NCBI GenBank assembly: GCA_002385745.1
Contig: DGEC01000039.1
Coordinates: 1 to 26,653 of the forward strand
Direction of reading: 5' to 3'
Length of the DNA: 26,653 nt
From: Firmicutes bacterium UBA3936
GTDB lineage: Bacteria; Bacillota; Dethiobacteria; Dethiobacterales; Dethiobacteraceae
Positions 6,881 through 13,700 of the stretch are shown in pieces. Numbering within the stretch: position 1 is the stretch's first letter; each line of letters starts with the position of its first letter. The notes under the pieces are model-generated. The model ran no database searches. It had not been told where the DNA came from and saw only the letters and a list, made by a program, of their open reading frames with translations. Both the position numbers and the translations under genes were made by a program.

Positions 6881-6911
6881 AAAAAACCCGTCTCTGAAAA
6901 CAGAGACGGGT
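6881..6911 (-). terminator. T-box-controlled intrinsic terminator
   Basis: A perfect 11-bp stem, ACCCGTCTCTG/CAGAGACGGGT (6911-6901 and 6896-6886), with a TTTT loop and six U residues (6886-6881). It competes with the antiterminator formed around the T-box sequence just upstream, and lies 25 bases before the aminotransferase start. Confidence 0.92.
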
Positions 6912-7112
6912 CATACTACCCGTGGTACCACTCTGGTTGCCGGAACAACCGGCCACTCAAGCCACAGCTTTTGGATAACGGCGTTGCCGGTCTCGCCTAC
7001 TTATTTTTCAGCGGACAGCTCCGGGGCGGCTCGCCTTTCACATCGCCGGGGAACCTCTCAGCTTGCGGTTCCTTCTCTGTCGGCTGTTCCGGGCTTCTTT
7101 CCCTTCTTTGCT
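6881..7112 (-). promoter_or_regulatory. T-box leader (tRNA-sensing), probable alanine specificity
   Basis: The minus strand shows T-box landmarks in order: AAGGGAAAGAAG at the base of stem I, the CAGAGA bulge region, an apical hairpin GGAACC/GGTTCC, and the GGAGCTGTCCGCTGAA and AAGTAGGCG blocks. Then come stem III and the T-box core AGAGTGGTACCACGGG (6934-6919), followed by the terminator. Aligning to the usual pattern (specifier, one purine, helix, then GGAGC) places the specifier at 7030-7028, codon GCC for alanine. The antiterminator bulge TGGT expects a tRNA ending ACCA; tRNA-Ala has A73, whereas Ser, Gly and Glu do not. Class identity is certain, specificity is inferred. The 5' end is approximate. 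Confidence 0.93.
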
Positions 7113-7170
7113 TTATGAATATTATATGCTTGTAATGCCAAACTGTGCTTGTGATTTAAGCTTAAGTGAA

Positions 7171-7199
7171 ATTGTAACAGAGAGTAATTAAAATTGCAA
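7171..7199 (-). promoter_or_regulatory. sigma-A promoter of the T-box/aminotransferase unit
   Basis: Minus strand TTGCAA (7199-7194), a 17-base spacer and TACAAT (7176-7171). Another TATAAT (7126-7121) lies nearer stem I but has no convincing -35. The promoter sits 34 bases after the iorB stop, with no terminator between. Confidence 0.7.
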
Positions 7200-7232
7200 G
7201 GCTTTGCTATCTTTTTGCACTAAGTTGCATTT

Positions 7233-7832
7233 TTATTCCGTAAAGTAATTATAACCGGCCAAAAAGGTTTTTTCGTTGGCTGCCAGGTGGCGGGTGGGAA
7301 CGATGGCTTTCAGAGCGGCAAGATAGCTCTCACAGGGGAACGGCAGAGACCTGGCCAAGACACCGATCAGAGCTACGGTTGCTGCCTTGGGCTGACCGCA
7401 CTTTTCGGCTATCTCCAGGGCATTAACGGCATACAGACGCCCAATCGTCCCCTCCTCAGCCAGGGCCTGCATTTTTTCCATAATTGTTTTCGGATATTCC
7501 TGCTTGCCCGTTATTACCGGCACCGGTTTGATTTCCTGGGTACTGCAAACCATTGTACCTCCCCGGCGCAGGTAAGGCAGCCAGCGCCAGGCTTCCAGTT
7601 TTTCCGCAGCCAGTATATAGTCTGCCTGTCCGGGCTCGATCAGCGGCGAAAAAACTTCTCTGCCGAAGCGTACATAGGTAATGACGCTGCCGCCCCGCTG
7701 GGCCATGCCGTGAATTTCCGATATTTTCAGTTCATGATTATGGGCCTGAATAACATGGGCCAAAAGCCTGCTGGCCAGGACAATTCCCTGACCGCCCACA
7801 CCGCCCATCAGGATGCTGGTATTATTTTTCAT
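7233..7832 (-). CDS. iorB: indolepyruvate:ferredoxin oxidoreductase, beta subunit
   Basis: A 199-residue gamma-domain subunit of the 2-oxoacid:ferredoxin oxidoreductase superfamily. The N-terminal Gly-Gly-Val-Gly-Gly-Gln-Gly motif (about residues 10-16) and the Glu-Ile-His-Gly-Met-Ala-Gln-Arg-Gly-Gly segment are characteristic of IorB. With IorA it oxidatively decarboxylates aryl pyruvates (indolepyruvate, phenylpyruvate) to aryl-acetyl-CoA and reduces ferredoxin, in the cytoplasm. The frame extends to 7913, but the correct ATG at 7832 overlaps the end of iorA by 11 bases and has AGGTGGCGA within iorA as ribosome site. It is co-transcribed with iorA. No terminator is visible before the T-box promoter. 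Confidence 0.95.
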   Translation of the reverse strand: MKNNTSILMGGVGGQGIVLASRLLAHVIQAHNHELKISEIHGMAQRGGSVITYVRFGREVFSPLIEPGQADYILAAEKLEAWRWLPYLRRGGTMVCSTQEIKPVPVITGKQEYPKTIMEKMQALAEEGTIGRLYAVNALEIAEKCGQPKAATVALIGVLARSLPFPCESYLAALKAIVPTRHLAANEKTFLAGYNYFTE

Positions 7833-9573
7833 CTTCGCCACCTGCCTTTTTAATGGCATTAAACTTGCAAACCTGCACACAGACCCCACAGCCTGCACAA
7901 AGAGATGGGTCAATGGTCATCCCGCTTTCCCCGGCGGTAATAGCCGGGCAGCCAAGAACCATGCAGGCTTTACAGGCAGTGCACTTTTCGCCGTTAATTT
8001 CATAGTAGCCTTTGTCGCTTTTGTCCAACAGAACACAGGCGCGGCGGGACACTATGACGGATGGCTCGCCGGCTTTAGCTTCCTCCCTGATCGCTTCGCG
8101 CAGGGTTTTCAGGTCATAAGGGTCAACTTCCCGCACCCTTTTTACTCCCAGCGCCCGGCAGAGCGGTGCAATTTCAATGGCTGCCGTGTACTCGCCTTTT
8201 AAAGTACGGCCTGTGCCGGGATTGTCCTGATGGCCCGTCATGGCGGTAGTACGGTTGTCCAGAATGACGGTCAGAGTGGAGCCGCCGTTGTAAACCACAT
8301 CGGCAAGGCCGGTCATACCGGAGTGGAAAAAGGTGGAGTCGCCGATTACGGATACCACTTTTCCCCTCATTTCCGGGTTGCCCTTTTCAAAACCAAGCCC
8401 TGCGGAAATGCTGGCTCCCATGCAAATACAGGTGTCAATGGCTTCAAGGGGCGACAGGGCGCCCAGGGTATAGCAGCCGATATCGCCGCTGACTACCATT
8501 TTTTCTCTCTTCAAAGTGTAAAAAACGCTGCGATGGGGACAGCCGGGGCAAAGCACCGGCGGGCGGGCCGGAACAGGCGTTTCCGGATCAGCAGCAATCA
8601 GCGGAGCGGTAAGGGGCCTGCCGGTTATTTTTTCAGCTATCAGGTTGGGGTGTATTTCCCCCACGGTTGGAAATATTTCTTTACCGCAGATATCAATGCC
8701 TGCAGCTTTTATCTGCTCTTCCAGGAAAGGATCAAGTTCTTCGACCACATACAACCTATCCACACCGGCGGCAAAATCCCTGATTAACTGCACAGGCAGG
8801 GGATAACACATGCCGAGCTTTAAAACCGACGCATCCGGCAAAGCTTCCCGGACATTTTGATAACAAATGCCCGCACAAATCACTCCCGTTTTCCTGTCAC
8901 GCCATTCAATGCGGTTTACAGGTGCCTTCTCCGCATAACGGCCAAGCAGGCCAAGCCTTTCCTCCACCTTTACATGGCGGGGCCTGGCAAAAGCAGGCAT
9001 CATAACCCGCTTGGTGCTTTTTTCATAAGGACGTAGAGACACCTCTTCCCTTTCGGCAAGGGCAACAAGGGACTGGGCATGGGAAATGCGGGTGCTGCTT
9101 CTCAGAATAACCGGCGTATCGTATTCCTCACTTATTTCCAATGCTATTTTTACAAAATCCTTGGCTTCCTGACTGTCGGCCGGTTCCAGGAGCGGTACTT
9201 TGGCAAAACGCGCGTACTGGCGGCTGTCCTGCTCGTTCTGCGAGCTGTGCATGCCGGGGTCATCGGCCACAACTATTACAACGCCGCCGTTGACACCGGT
9301 ATAGGAAAAAGTCATTAAAGGATCGGCTGCAACATTAAGTCCCACGTGCTTCATGGCAACCAATCCTCGGGCGCCGGCAAAGGAAGCACCGATGCCTTCC
9401 TCCAGGGCTACTTTTTCATTGATAGCCCAGTGTGCATCTATCTCTTTGTATGCAGCAATATTTTCCAGCACCTCGGTACTGGGTGTACCCGGATATGCGG
9501 CGGCAAACCGGACGCCTGCCTCATAGGCGCCGCGGGCAATTGCTTCGTTGCCGCTTAATAATACTCTTTTCAT
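7822..9573 (-). CDS. iorA: indolepyruvate:ferredoxin oxidoreductase, alpha subunit
   Basis: A 583-residue alpha subunit with fused domains. The N-terminal pyruvate-binding domain carries Ala-Ala-Tyr-Pro-Gly-Thr-Pro-Ser-Thr-Glu (25-34). The central region contains Cys-Pro-Gly-Cys-Pro-His-Arg. The thiamine-diphosphate domain carries Gly-Asp-Ile-Gly-Cys-Tyr-Thr-Leu-Gly and Gly-Asp-Ser. The C-terminus has two [4Fe-4S] motifs (Cys-Thr-Ala-Cys-Lys-Ala-Cys and Cys-Ala-Gly-Cys-Gly-Val-Cys). It performs oxidative decarboxylation of aryl pyruvates with CoA and ferredoxin. The first cluster reads Cys-x2-Cys-x2-Cys-x4-Cys, as usual for IorA. The frame reaches 9690, but the ATG at 9573 follows AGGAGG by seven bases. 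The terminator upstream isolates it from the ACT gene; no convincing promoter was found in the 150-base gap. Confidence 0.95.
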   Translation of the reverse strand: MKRVLLSGNEAIARGAYEAGVRFAAAYPGTPSTEVLENIAAYKEIDAHWAINEKVALEEGIGASFAGARGLVAMKHVGLNVAADPLMTFSYTGVNGGVVIVVADDPGMHSSQNEQDSRQYARFAKVPLLEPADSQEAKDFVKIALEISEEYDTPVILRSSTRISHAQSLVALAEREEVSLRPYEKSTKRVMMPAFARPRHVKVEERLGLLGRYAEKAPVNRIEWRDRKTGVICAGICYQNVREALPDASVLKLGMCYPLPVQLIRDFAAGVDRLYVVEELDPFLEEQIKAAGIDICGKEIFPTVGEIHPNLIAEKITGRPLTAPLIAADPETPVPARPPVLCPGCPHRSVFYTLKREKMVVSGDIGCYTLGALSPLEAIDTCICMGASISAGLGFEKGNPEMRGKVVSVIGDSTFFHSGMTGLADVVYNGGSTLTVILDNRTTAMTGHQDNPGTGRTLKGEYTAAIEIAPLCRALGVKRVREVDPYDLKTLREAIREEAKAGEPSVIVSRRACVLLDKSDKGYYEINGEKCTACKACMVLGCPAITAGESGMTIDPSLCAGCGVCVQVCKFNAIKKAGGEDEK

Positions 9574-9670
9574 GGTGCGCCTCCTGTCTATCTGTATGAA
9601 TGAAATAGTAAACCCGGCTTGACCGGAACTTATGTCTACCGATACTGTCGCCCATTCCCGGGCGCACAAA

Positions 9671-9700
9671 CAAAAACGGCTCCGCGGCATGCGGTGCCGT
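9671..9700 (-). terminator. intrinsic terminator after the ACT-domain gene
   Basis: Minus strand ACGGC-A-CCGC (9700-9691) pairs with GCGG-A-GCCGT, with one A/A mismatch and a five-base loop, ending in a U-run (9676-9672). It separates the ACT gene from iorA. Confidence 0.8.
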
Positions 9701-9723
9701 TAAGAATCAACCGCATAACTAAC

Positions 9724-10155
9724 TTACAGCGCATATACTTCTTTTCCGTCAAGGACATGAATATTGTTCTCCCGCAAAATTTTCATGGCTTCTTCACAGT
9801 TTTCAACCCGGAAAATAACCAAAGCTTTCTCGGATACGGAACCGATAAAAGCATACAAGTACTCAATATTAATACCTTCCCGACCCAGAATTTCCAGTAC
9901 ATCTGCCAGCCCGCCGGGCCGGTCGGGAATATCAACGGCAATTACTTCTGTTTCACTGACCATGAAACCCCGGTCCTTGAGTACATGGACTGCTTCCTGC
10001 GGTTTATCTACAATCAGTCTTAAAATGCCAAAGTCACTGGTATCTGCAATTGACAGAGCACGGATATTTATAGCATTCCTTCCCAGGGAACGTGTCACAT
10101 CAGCCAGGCGCCCCGCTTCATTCTCCAAAAAGACAGAGATCTGCTTAACCTTCAC
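9724..10155 (-). CDS. tandem ACT-domain protein (amino-acid-binding regulator)
   Basis: This 143-residue protein consists of two ACT domains (about residues 4-68 and 71-140). The Glu-Asn-Glu-Ala-Gly-Arg-Leu and Pro-Asp-Arg-Pro-Gly-Gly-Leu ligand loops sit at equivalent positions. No enzyme or DNA-binding domain is attached. In many Clostridia and other anaerobes such stand-alone ACT proteins lie beside iorAB and a phenylacetate-CoA ligase (paaK) and are assumed to sense aromatic or branched amino acids. Here paaK is absent and a terminator lies between this gene and iorA. The start codon is GTG with GGGAGG ten bases ahead. No DNA or protein target can be named. Confidence 0.88.
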   Translation of the reverse strand: MKVKQISVFLENEAGRLADVTRSLGRNAINIRALSIADTSDFGILRLIVDKPQEAVHVLKDRGFMVSETEVIAVDIPDRPGGLADVLEILGREGINIEYLYAFIGSVSEKALVIFRVENCEEAMKILRENNIHVLDGKEVYAL

Positions 10156-10207
10156 GGTATTCCCGCCTCCCCTCCGTAAACACTGCCTAGATTAACTTCG
10201 ACGCGGC

Positions 10208-10227
10208 AAACGGCATTCCTGCTGCCG
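10208..10227 (-). terminator. possible weak terminator after cheY
   Basis: Minus strand CGGCA/TGCCG (10227-10223 and 10215-10211) with a seven-base loop and only three U residues. It is placed where the fliM-fliN-fliY-cheY transcript should end, about 30 bases after the cheY stop. The short stem and tail make it doubtful. Confidence 0.3.
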
Positions 10228-10257
10228 GGGGAGAGCAAAACAAGGAAAAGTAACCAC

Positions 10258-10620
10258 TTATGACAAAACTTTTTCAACAGCCTGGAGAATACGGTCCGCC
10301 TGAAAAGGCTTGACAATAAAATCAACAGCGCCGGCATTTAAAGCCTCTATTACCAATGCCTTTTGCCCCATGGCACTACAAACAATAATCTTGGCATCCG
10401 GATCAAGAGCTTTTATCTTTTTTATCGCCGTTATCCCGTCCATGACAGGCATGGTAATATCCATAATAGTCAAATCAGGCTGCAATTCCTTATATTTTTC
10501 AACAGCCACCTGCCCATTTTCAGCCTCACCGACAATGGTAAAGTTATTTTTCTCCAGAATATTTTTCAGTGTCAAGCGCATAAAAGCAGTATCGTCAGTA
10601 ATCAATATACCTTTACCCAT
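10258..10620 (-). CDS. cheY: chemotaxis response regulator CheY
   Basis: A single receiver domain of 120 residues. The acidic pocket is Asp9-Asp10, the phosphoacceptor is Asp54 (Ile-Met-Asp-Ile-Thr-Met-Pro), the switch Ser is Ser82 and the conserved Lys is Lys104 (Val-Lys-Pro-Phe). Phosphorylated CheY binds the flagellar switch. It follows fliY by 32 bases and is the last gene of the fliM-fliN-fliY-cheY block. FliY of this operon is its likely phosphatase, as in Bacillus. No CheA kinase lies in the window. The start is ATG after GGAGG. Confidence 0.95.
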   Translation of the reverse strand: MGKGILITDDTAFMRLTLKNILEKNNFTIVGEAENGQVAVEKYKELQPDLTIMDITMPVMDGITAIKKIKALDPDAKIIVCSAMGQKALVIEALNAGAVDFIVKPFQADRILQAVEKVLS

Positions 10621-10652
10621 GCCTTATCCTCCGTATTAACAAATATTACCGA

Positions 10653-11711
10653 TTATTTATTTCGGTTTCTATATTTAGGCCACGGACTAACTATTTCTGT
10701 AATTTTTATCCCCAATTGTTCATTATACAAAACAATTTGTCCGCGGGCAACAAGTTTACCGTTCGCAAGGATATCTACGTCATCATCCTCTTTAGTATCC
10801 AGTTCTACAACCGAACCGGCCTCTACTGACATCAGTTCCGCCAGAGTCATCCGGCAGCGGCCTAAGACTCCCGTAATATTGACTGTCACATCACGCAGCC
10901 AGTCAATTTGAATAGACTCATCGCTTGTTTCTTCCGCTGCCTTCTCCAGAACCGGCGCTGTTTTCGCAGCCGGCATCACCCTTTCTGCTTCCTCTTCCAC
11001 AGGCGGTACCGTCTCTTCCGCCGTTTTATCCACAGGCGGCGCCTCCTCCTCCAAAGGAGGAAGCAGCGTTTCCTGTCCCGGCGCATCTCTTTTCTCTTCC
11101 GCTTCATTTTCCCCGGCTTCCAGCCCGCCAAGCATCTCCTCAACCAAAGCGGCAGCAAAATCTGTCGGCAGCAATTGCAGCATAGTGCTGGAGATAATTG
11201 TCCCGACGGTAAATTCAAAAGCCACCTGAATAACTTCTTCGCTTTCCTCAAAATCAGCAATGGCGGCATCAGGTTTTTTTAAGTCCACGTACTCCAGCAT
11301 CGGTGGCGTAATATCAATTCTCCGGCCGTACATTTCCGACATAGCCGTGGCTGACGAACCCATCATCTGATTCATTGCTTCACTGATGGCGCTTAAATAC
11401 AGCTCATCCAGTGTTTCCGGCAATTCATCAATGCTTCTCCCCATCATAATATTGGCAATTTTAGCGGCGTCCTGGTCGGAAAGAATAAAAACATTAGTGC
11501 CCTGCAGCCCCTCCTTATAGCTGACATTTACCAGAACACAGGGAATTGGGCGGTTTTTTCTTACTTCAGTTATGGTGGTATAGGTAAGTTTCGGTGCTGT
11601 AATCCGTACTTTCTCCCCTAGAATTTGTGAGAGGGTAGTGGCAGCAGCGCCCATGGCGATATTGCCGCTCTCCCCCAAAGCATCCAGTTGCAGCGATGTT
11701 AGCTTTGCCAC
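10653..11711 (-). CDS. fliY: flagellar motor switch phosphatase FliY
   Basis: A 352-residue protein with a CheC-type phosphatase domain (about residues 1-200), an acidic Pro/Glu-rich linker (about 205-265) and a C-terminal FliN/SpoA domain (about 270-345). Both phosphatase active-site pairs are present: Glu14/Asn17 and Glu111/Asn114, so CheY-P dephosphorylation is expected. The Bacillus FliY N-terminal FliM-like CheY-binding peptide is missing; the protein begins directly with the CheC domain. That peptide occurs instead on the FliN encoded immediately upstream. The start is GTG, one base after the fliN stop, with AAAGGAGGGA overlapping that stop. Confidence 0.93.
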   Translation of the reverse strand: MAKLTSLQLDALGESGNIAMGAAATTLSQILGEKVRITAPKLTYTTITEVRKNRPIPCVLVNVSYKEGLQGTNVFILSDQDAAKIANIMMGRSIDELPETLDELYLSAISEAMNQMMGSSATAMSEMYGRRIDITPPMLEYVDLKKPDAAIADFEESEEVIQVAFEFTVGTIISSTMLQLLPTDFAAALVEEMLGGLEAGENEAEEKRDAPGQETLLPPLEEEAPPVDKTAEETVPPVEEEAERVMPAAKTAPVLEKAAEETSDESIQIDWLRDVTVNITGVLGRCRMTLAELMSVEAGSVVELDTKEDDDVDILANGKLVARGQIVLYNEQLGIKITEIVSPWPKYRNRNK

Positions 11712-11712
11712 G

Positions 11713-12105
11713 CTATCCCTCCTTTTTTACTTCATGTAAACGTTCCTCGGGTGCGACTATTTGTGTGATCTGCACGCCGTAATACTCGTCCACAACCACC
11801 ACTTCACCCCTGGCTATCAGTTTACCGTTCAAGATAATGTCAACAGGATCGGCAACAGAGCGGTTAAAATCTACTATATTCCCTGGAAAATATGCCAGTG
11901 TATCTCCGATTGTTTTTTTCACCCTCCCCAAAACAACTTCTATCTGCAGCGGTATGTCCAAAATCCGCTCTATTTGCTGCTGGGTAATTTTCACCGGCTG
12001 TTCTCCGGAAACTTCAGCGGGCACAGGCGGTTTTTTTTGTTTTTCTTCCTTTGTTCGTGACAATAAAGCATCTATTTCCTCCTGGGACAAGAAGGAATCA
12101 CTCAC
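11713..12105 (-). CDS. fliN: flagellar motor switch protein FliN with an N-terminal CheY-binding-type peptide
   Basis: A 130-residue protein with a SpoA/FliN domain in its C-terminal ~80 residues (conserved Leu-Asn-Gly-Lys-Leu-Ile-Ala-Arg-Gly-Glu-Val-Val-Val). The N-terminus carries Leu-Ser-Gln-Glu-Glu-Ile-Asp-Ala-Leu-Leu (Glu-Ile-Asp-Ala-Leu-Leu at 10-15), the peptide by which FliM and FliY catch CheY-P. FliN forms the lower ring of the switch. The GTG start overlaps the fliM stop by 8 bases. It is one of two FliN-like proteins in the window, the other being at 26165-26596, and it is the better match to consensus. It could be described as a shortened FliY. Confidence 0.92.
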   Translation of the reverse strand: MSDSFLSQEEIDALLSRTKEEKQKKPPVPAEVSGEQPVKITQQQIERILDIPLQIEVVLGRVKKTIGDTLAYFPGNIVDFNRSVADPVDIILNGKLIARGEVVVVDEYYGVQITQIVAPEERLHEVKKEG

Positions 12106-13075
12106 GGCCTTTCCCCCTTTCGCCTATAAATTGTACTGCCCTTTTTCCCTTGTAAGCACCGGCTTGCACCTCAAACATCGGCTTGTCCTCAACAAACATG
12201 ACAAGAGGGCTGTTAATTTTCTGATCCAGCAGAATCACATCTCCAACCTCGAACTCCAGAAAGTCATTTATTTGAATTTCCGTTGAACCAAGTACAGCAG
12301 TCATATTAACTTCCAATGGCCCCAAGCACTTTTCCAAAAGCTTGTGAATCTTCTTTTCCTCGCCTTGTGACAGTGAAAACCACTGCTGCGCCGTCAGGTT
12401 CATAATTACCGGTTCCAGGGCAACATAGGGGAAACAAATATTAATCAGGCCTTTGGCTTCACCGATTTCCGTGCTGAAGGTCATCAGAGCCACCGTTTCC
12501 GTTGACGCCAGCATCTGGTTAAATTGCGGATTTGTGTCTATATTTTCAATCCGGGGCTCCAGCACATATATATCTTCCCAGGCATAGCGCAGGTTTTCCA
12601 GCATTTTAGTGATAACACGCCGCATTACCGTTATCTCGATTTCAGTCAATTCCCGGACTGCCTTGGGCATTTCCCCCCTGCCGCCGAAAAGCAAATCAAT
12701 TATGGGGAAGGTAAACTGGGGGTTTGTTTCCAGCATGGCGCTGCCCAAAGATTCGGAAGCGGAAAAAATCGTCATCAGCGTCGGTGTGGGCAGGGAAAAA
12801 ATAAACTCCTCAAATGTTACCTGTGACACTGTAGCCAGTTGAATCTTGATATTGGTTCGCAGGTAGGCTGTTAAAAAATTGGATGTGATCCTGGCATAAT
12901 TTTCGTGGATGATTTGCAGCGTGCGCATTTGTTCCTTGGAAAACTTATTCGGCCGCCGGAAATCATATTTGTGCGACTGGCTGTCATCATCCTCGCTTCT
13001 TTGCCCGTTAAATTCGCCTGTCGATAAGGCTTGGATCAACGTATCAATTTCATTTTGCGATAAAACGTCTTTCAC
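12098..13075 (-). CDS. fliM: flagellar motor switch protein FliM
   Basis: A 325-residue FliM. It has an N-terminal CheY-P-binding peptide (Leu-Ser-Gln-Asn-Glu-Ile-Asp-Thr-Leu-Ile), a middle CheC-like domain (about 40-225) including the Gly-Gly-Arg-Gly loop, and a C-terminal SpoA domain (about 240-315). It joins FliG and the FliN ring and receives CheY-P to set rotation direction. It is the first gene of the four-gene switch block, divergent from a TPR gene. The start codon is GTG with only a modest GGTGG site. The conserved peptide at residues 5-14 supports this start. No clear sigma-A or SigD promoter was recognised upstream. Confidence 0.95.
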   Translation of the reverse strand: MKDVLSQNEIDTLIQALSTGEFNGQRSEDDDSQSHKYDFRRPNKFSKEQMRTLQIIHENYARITSNFLTAYLRTNIKIQLATVSQVTFEEFIFSLPTPTLMTIFSASESLGSAMLETNPQFTFPIIDLLFGGRGEMPKAVRELTEIEITVMRRVITKMLENLRYAWEDIYVLEPRIENIDTNPQFNQMLASTETVALMTFSTEIGEAKGLINICFPYVALEPVIMNLTAQQWFSLSQGEEKKIHKLLEKCLGPLEVNMTAVLGSTEIQINDFLEFEVGDVILLDQKINSPLVMFVEDKPMFEVQAGAYKGKRAVQFIGERGKGRE

Positions 13076-13140
13076 AACGCCACCACCCAGAGAGAATTTA
13101 AGATAAAAATCCGTTTAATGCATAAACCCGGTCTTAAGTG

Positions 13141-13157
13141 CTTATAATTCCTATAAG
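13141..13157. repeat. palindrome in the fliM / TPR divergent region
   Basis: CTTATA (13141-13146), five bases, TATAAG (13152-13157): a perfect 6-bp inverted repeat between the divergent fliM and TPR genes. It contains a TATAAT (13143-13148) on the plus strand and TATAAG on the minus strand, so it may be overlapping -10 boxes or an operator. No good -35 was found on either side. Confidence 0.4.
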
Positions 13158-13187
13158 TCAGGAAATTTTTACCGGGGTGATTATTGC

Positions 13188-13700
13188 ATGCTAAATGCGT
13201 CACAGTCAAATCAGAGAGAAAACGCTGCCGCATACAACCGCCGGGGTGTTGCTTACATGCGGCGGAAAGCTTACAGGGAAGCTTCCTTTTATTTTTTATC
13301 GGCTGCCGTTTGTGACCCCGACTACTGGCAGGCCTTTTACAACCTGGGCAACTGCTGGGTGAAATTAAATGAATACGAAGCCGCCGCCTGGGCCTACGAA
13401 CAGGCTGTCAGAAACTGCAGCGACTATGCCCCGTTGTTTTTAAACCTGGGCATAACTTACTGTCAAAAAGGTCAGGTAACAAAGGCCCTTCCCTATTTGG
13501 AGCAGGCCTGGCGCCTTAACCCGGACAGCGCCGCCGCTTCAGCCGCTCTTGGCTATGTCTGCTACCGGCTCAATGAACTTGGCCTGTCCTGGCATTGGTA
13601 TGCCAGAGCCTACAGGCTGCAGCCGGAAAAAACGGAATATAAGGACAGTATGCAATATATCGGCAAGCTTATTTCCCTAGCGGGGGCGAATACTGACTAG
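13188..13700 (+). CDS. tetratricopeptide (TPR) repeat protein
   Basis: A 170-residue soluble protein made almost entirely of TPR units, about four to five 34-residue repeats (near 13-46, 47-80, 81-114 and 115-150). Typical positions are Tyr-Asn-Leu-Gly-Asn, Phe-Leu-Asn-Leu-Gly and the alternating Ala-Tyr-Glu-Gln-Ala helices. No signal peptide or catalytic domain is present, so it should be a protein-binding scaffold. It is the only plus-strand gene within the motility region, placed between the fliM block and the main flagellar operon, and its 3' end overlaps fapA by 24 bases. The start is ATG after GGGGTGA. A flagellar-chaperone or regulatory role is possible but is based on location only. 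Confidence 0.85.
   Translation: MLNASQSNQRENAAAYNRRGVAYMRRKAYREASFYFLSAAVCDPDYWQAFYNLGNCWVKLNEYEAAAWAYEQAVRNCSDYAPLFLNLGITYCQKGQVTKALPYLEQAWRLNPDSAAASAALGYVCYRLNELGLSWHWYARAYRLQPEKTEYKDSMQYIGKLISLAGANTD

Noticed and set aside
8230..8787. 185-codon plus-strand frame inside iorA
   Set aside because: Antisense to the thiamine-diphosphate domain of iorA, with low-complexity Gly/His/Ala content; a shadow frame.
13076..13187. SigD-type promoter (TAAA-15-GCCGATAT) before fliM or the TPR gene
   Set aside because: TAAA occurs but no GCCGATAT-like -10 at the right distance on either strand.
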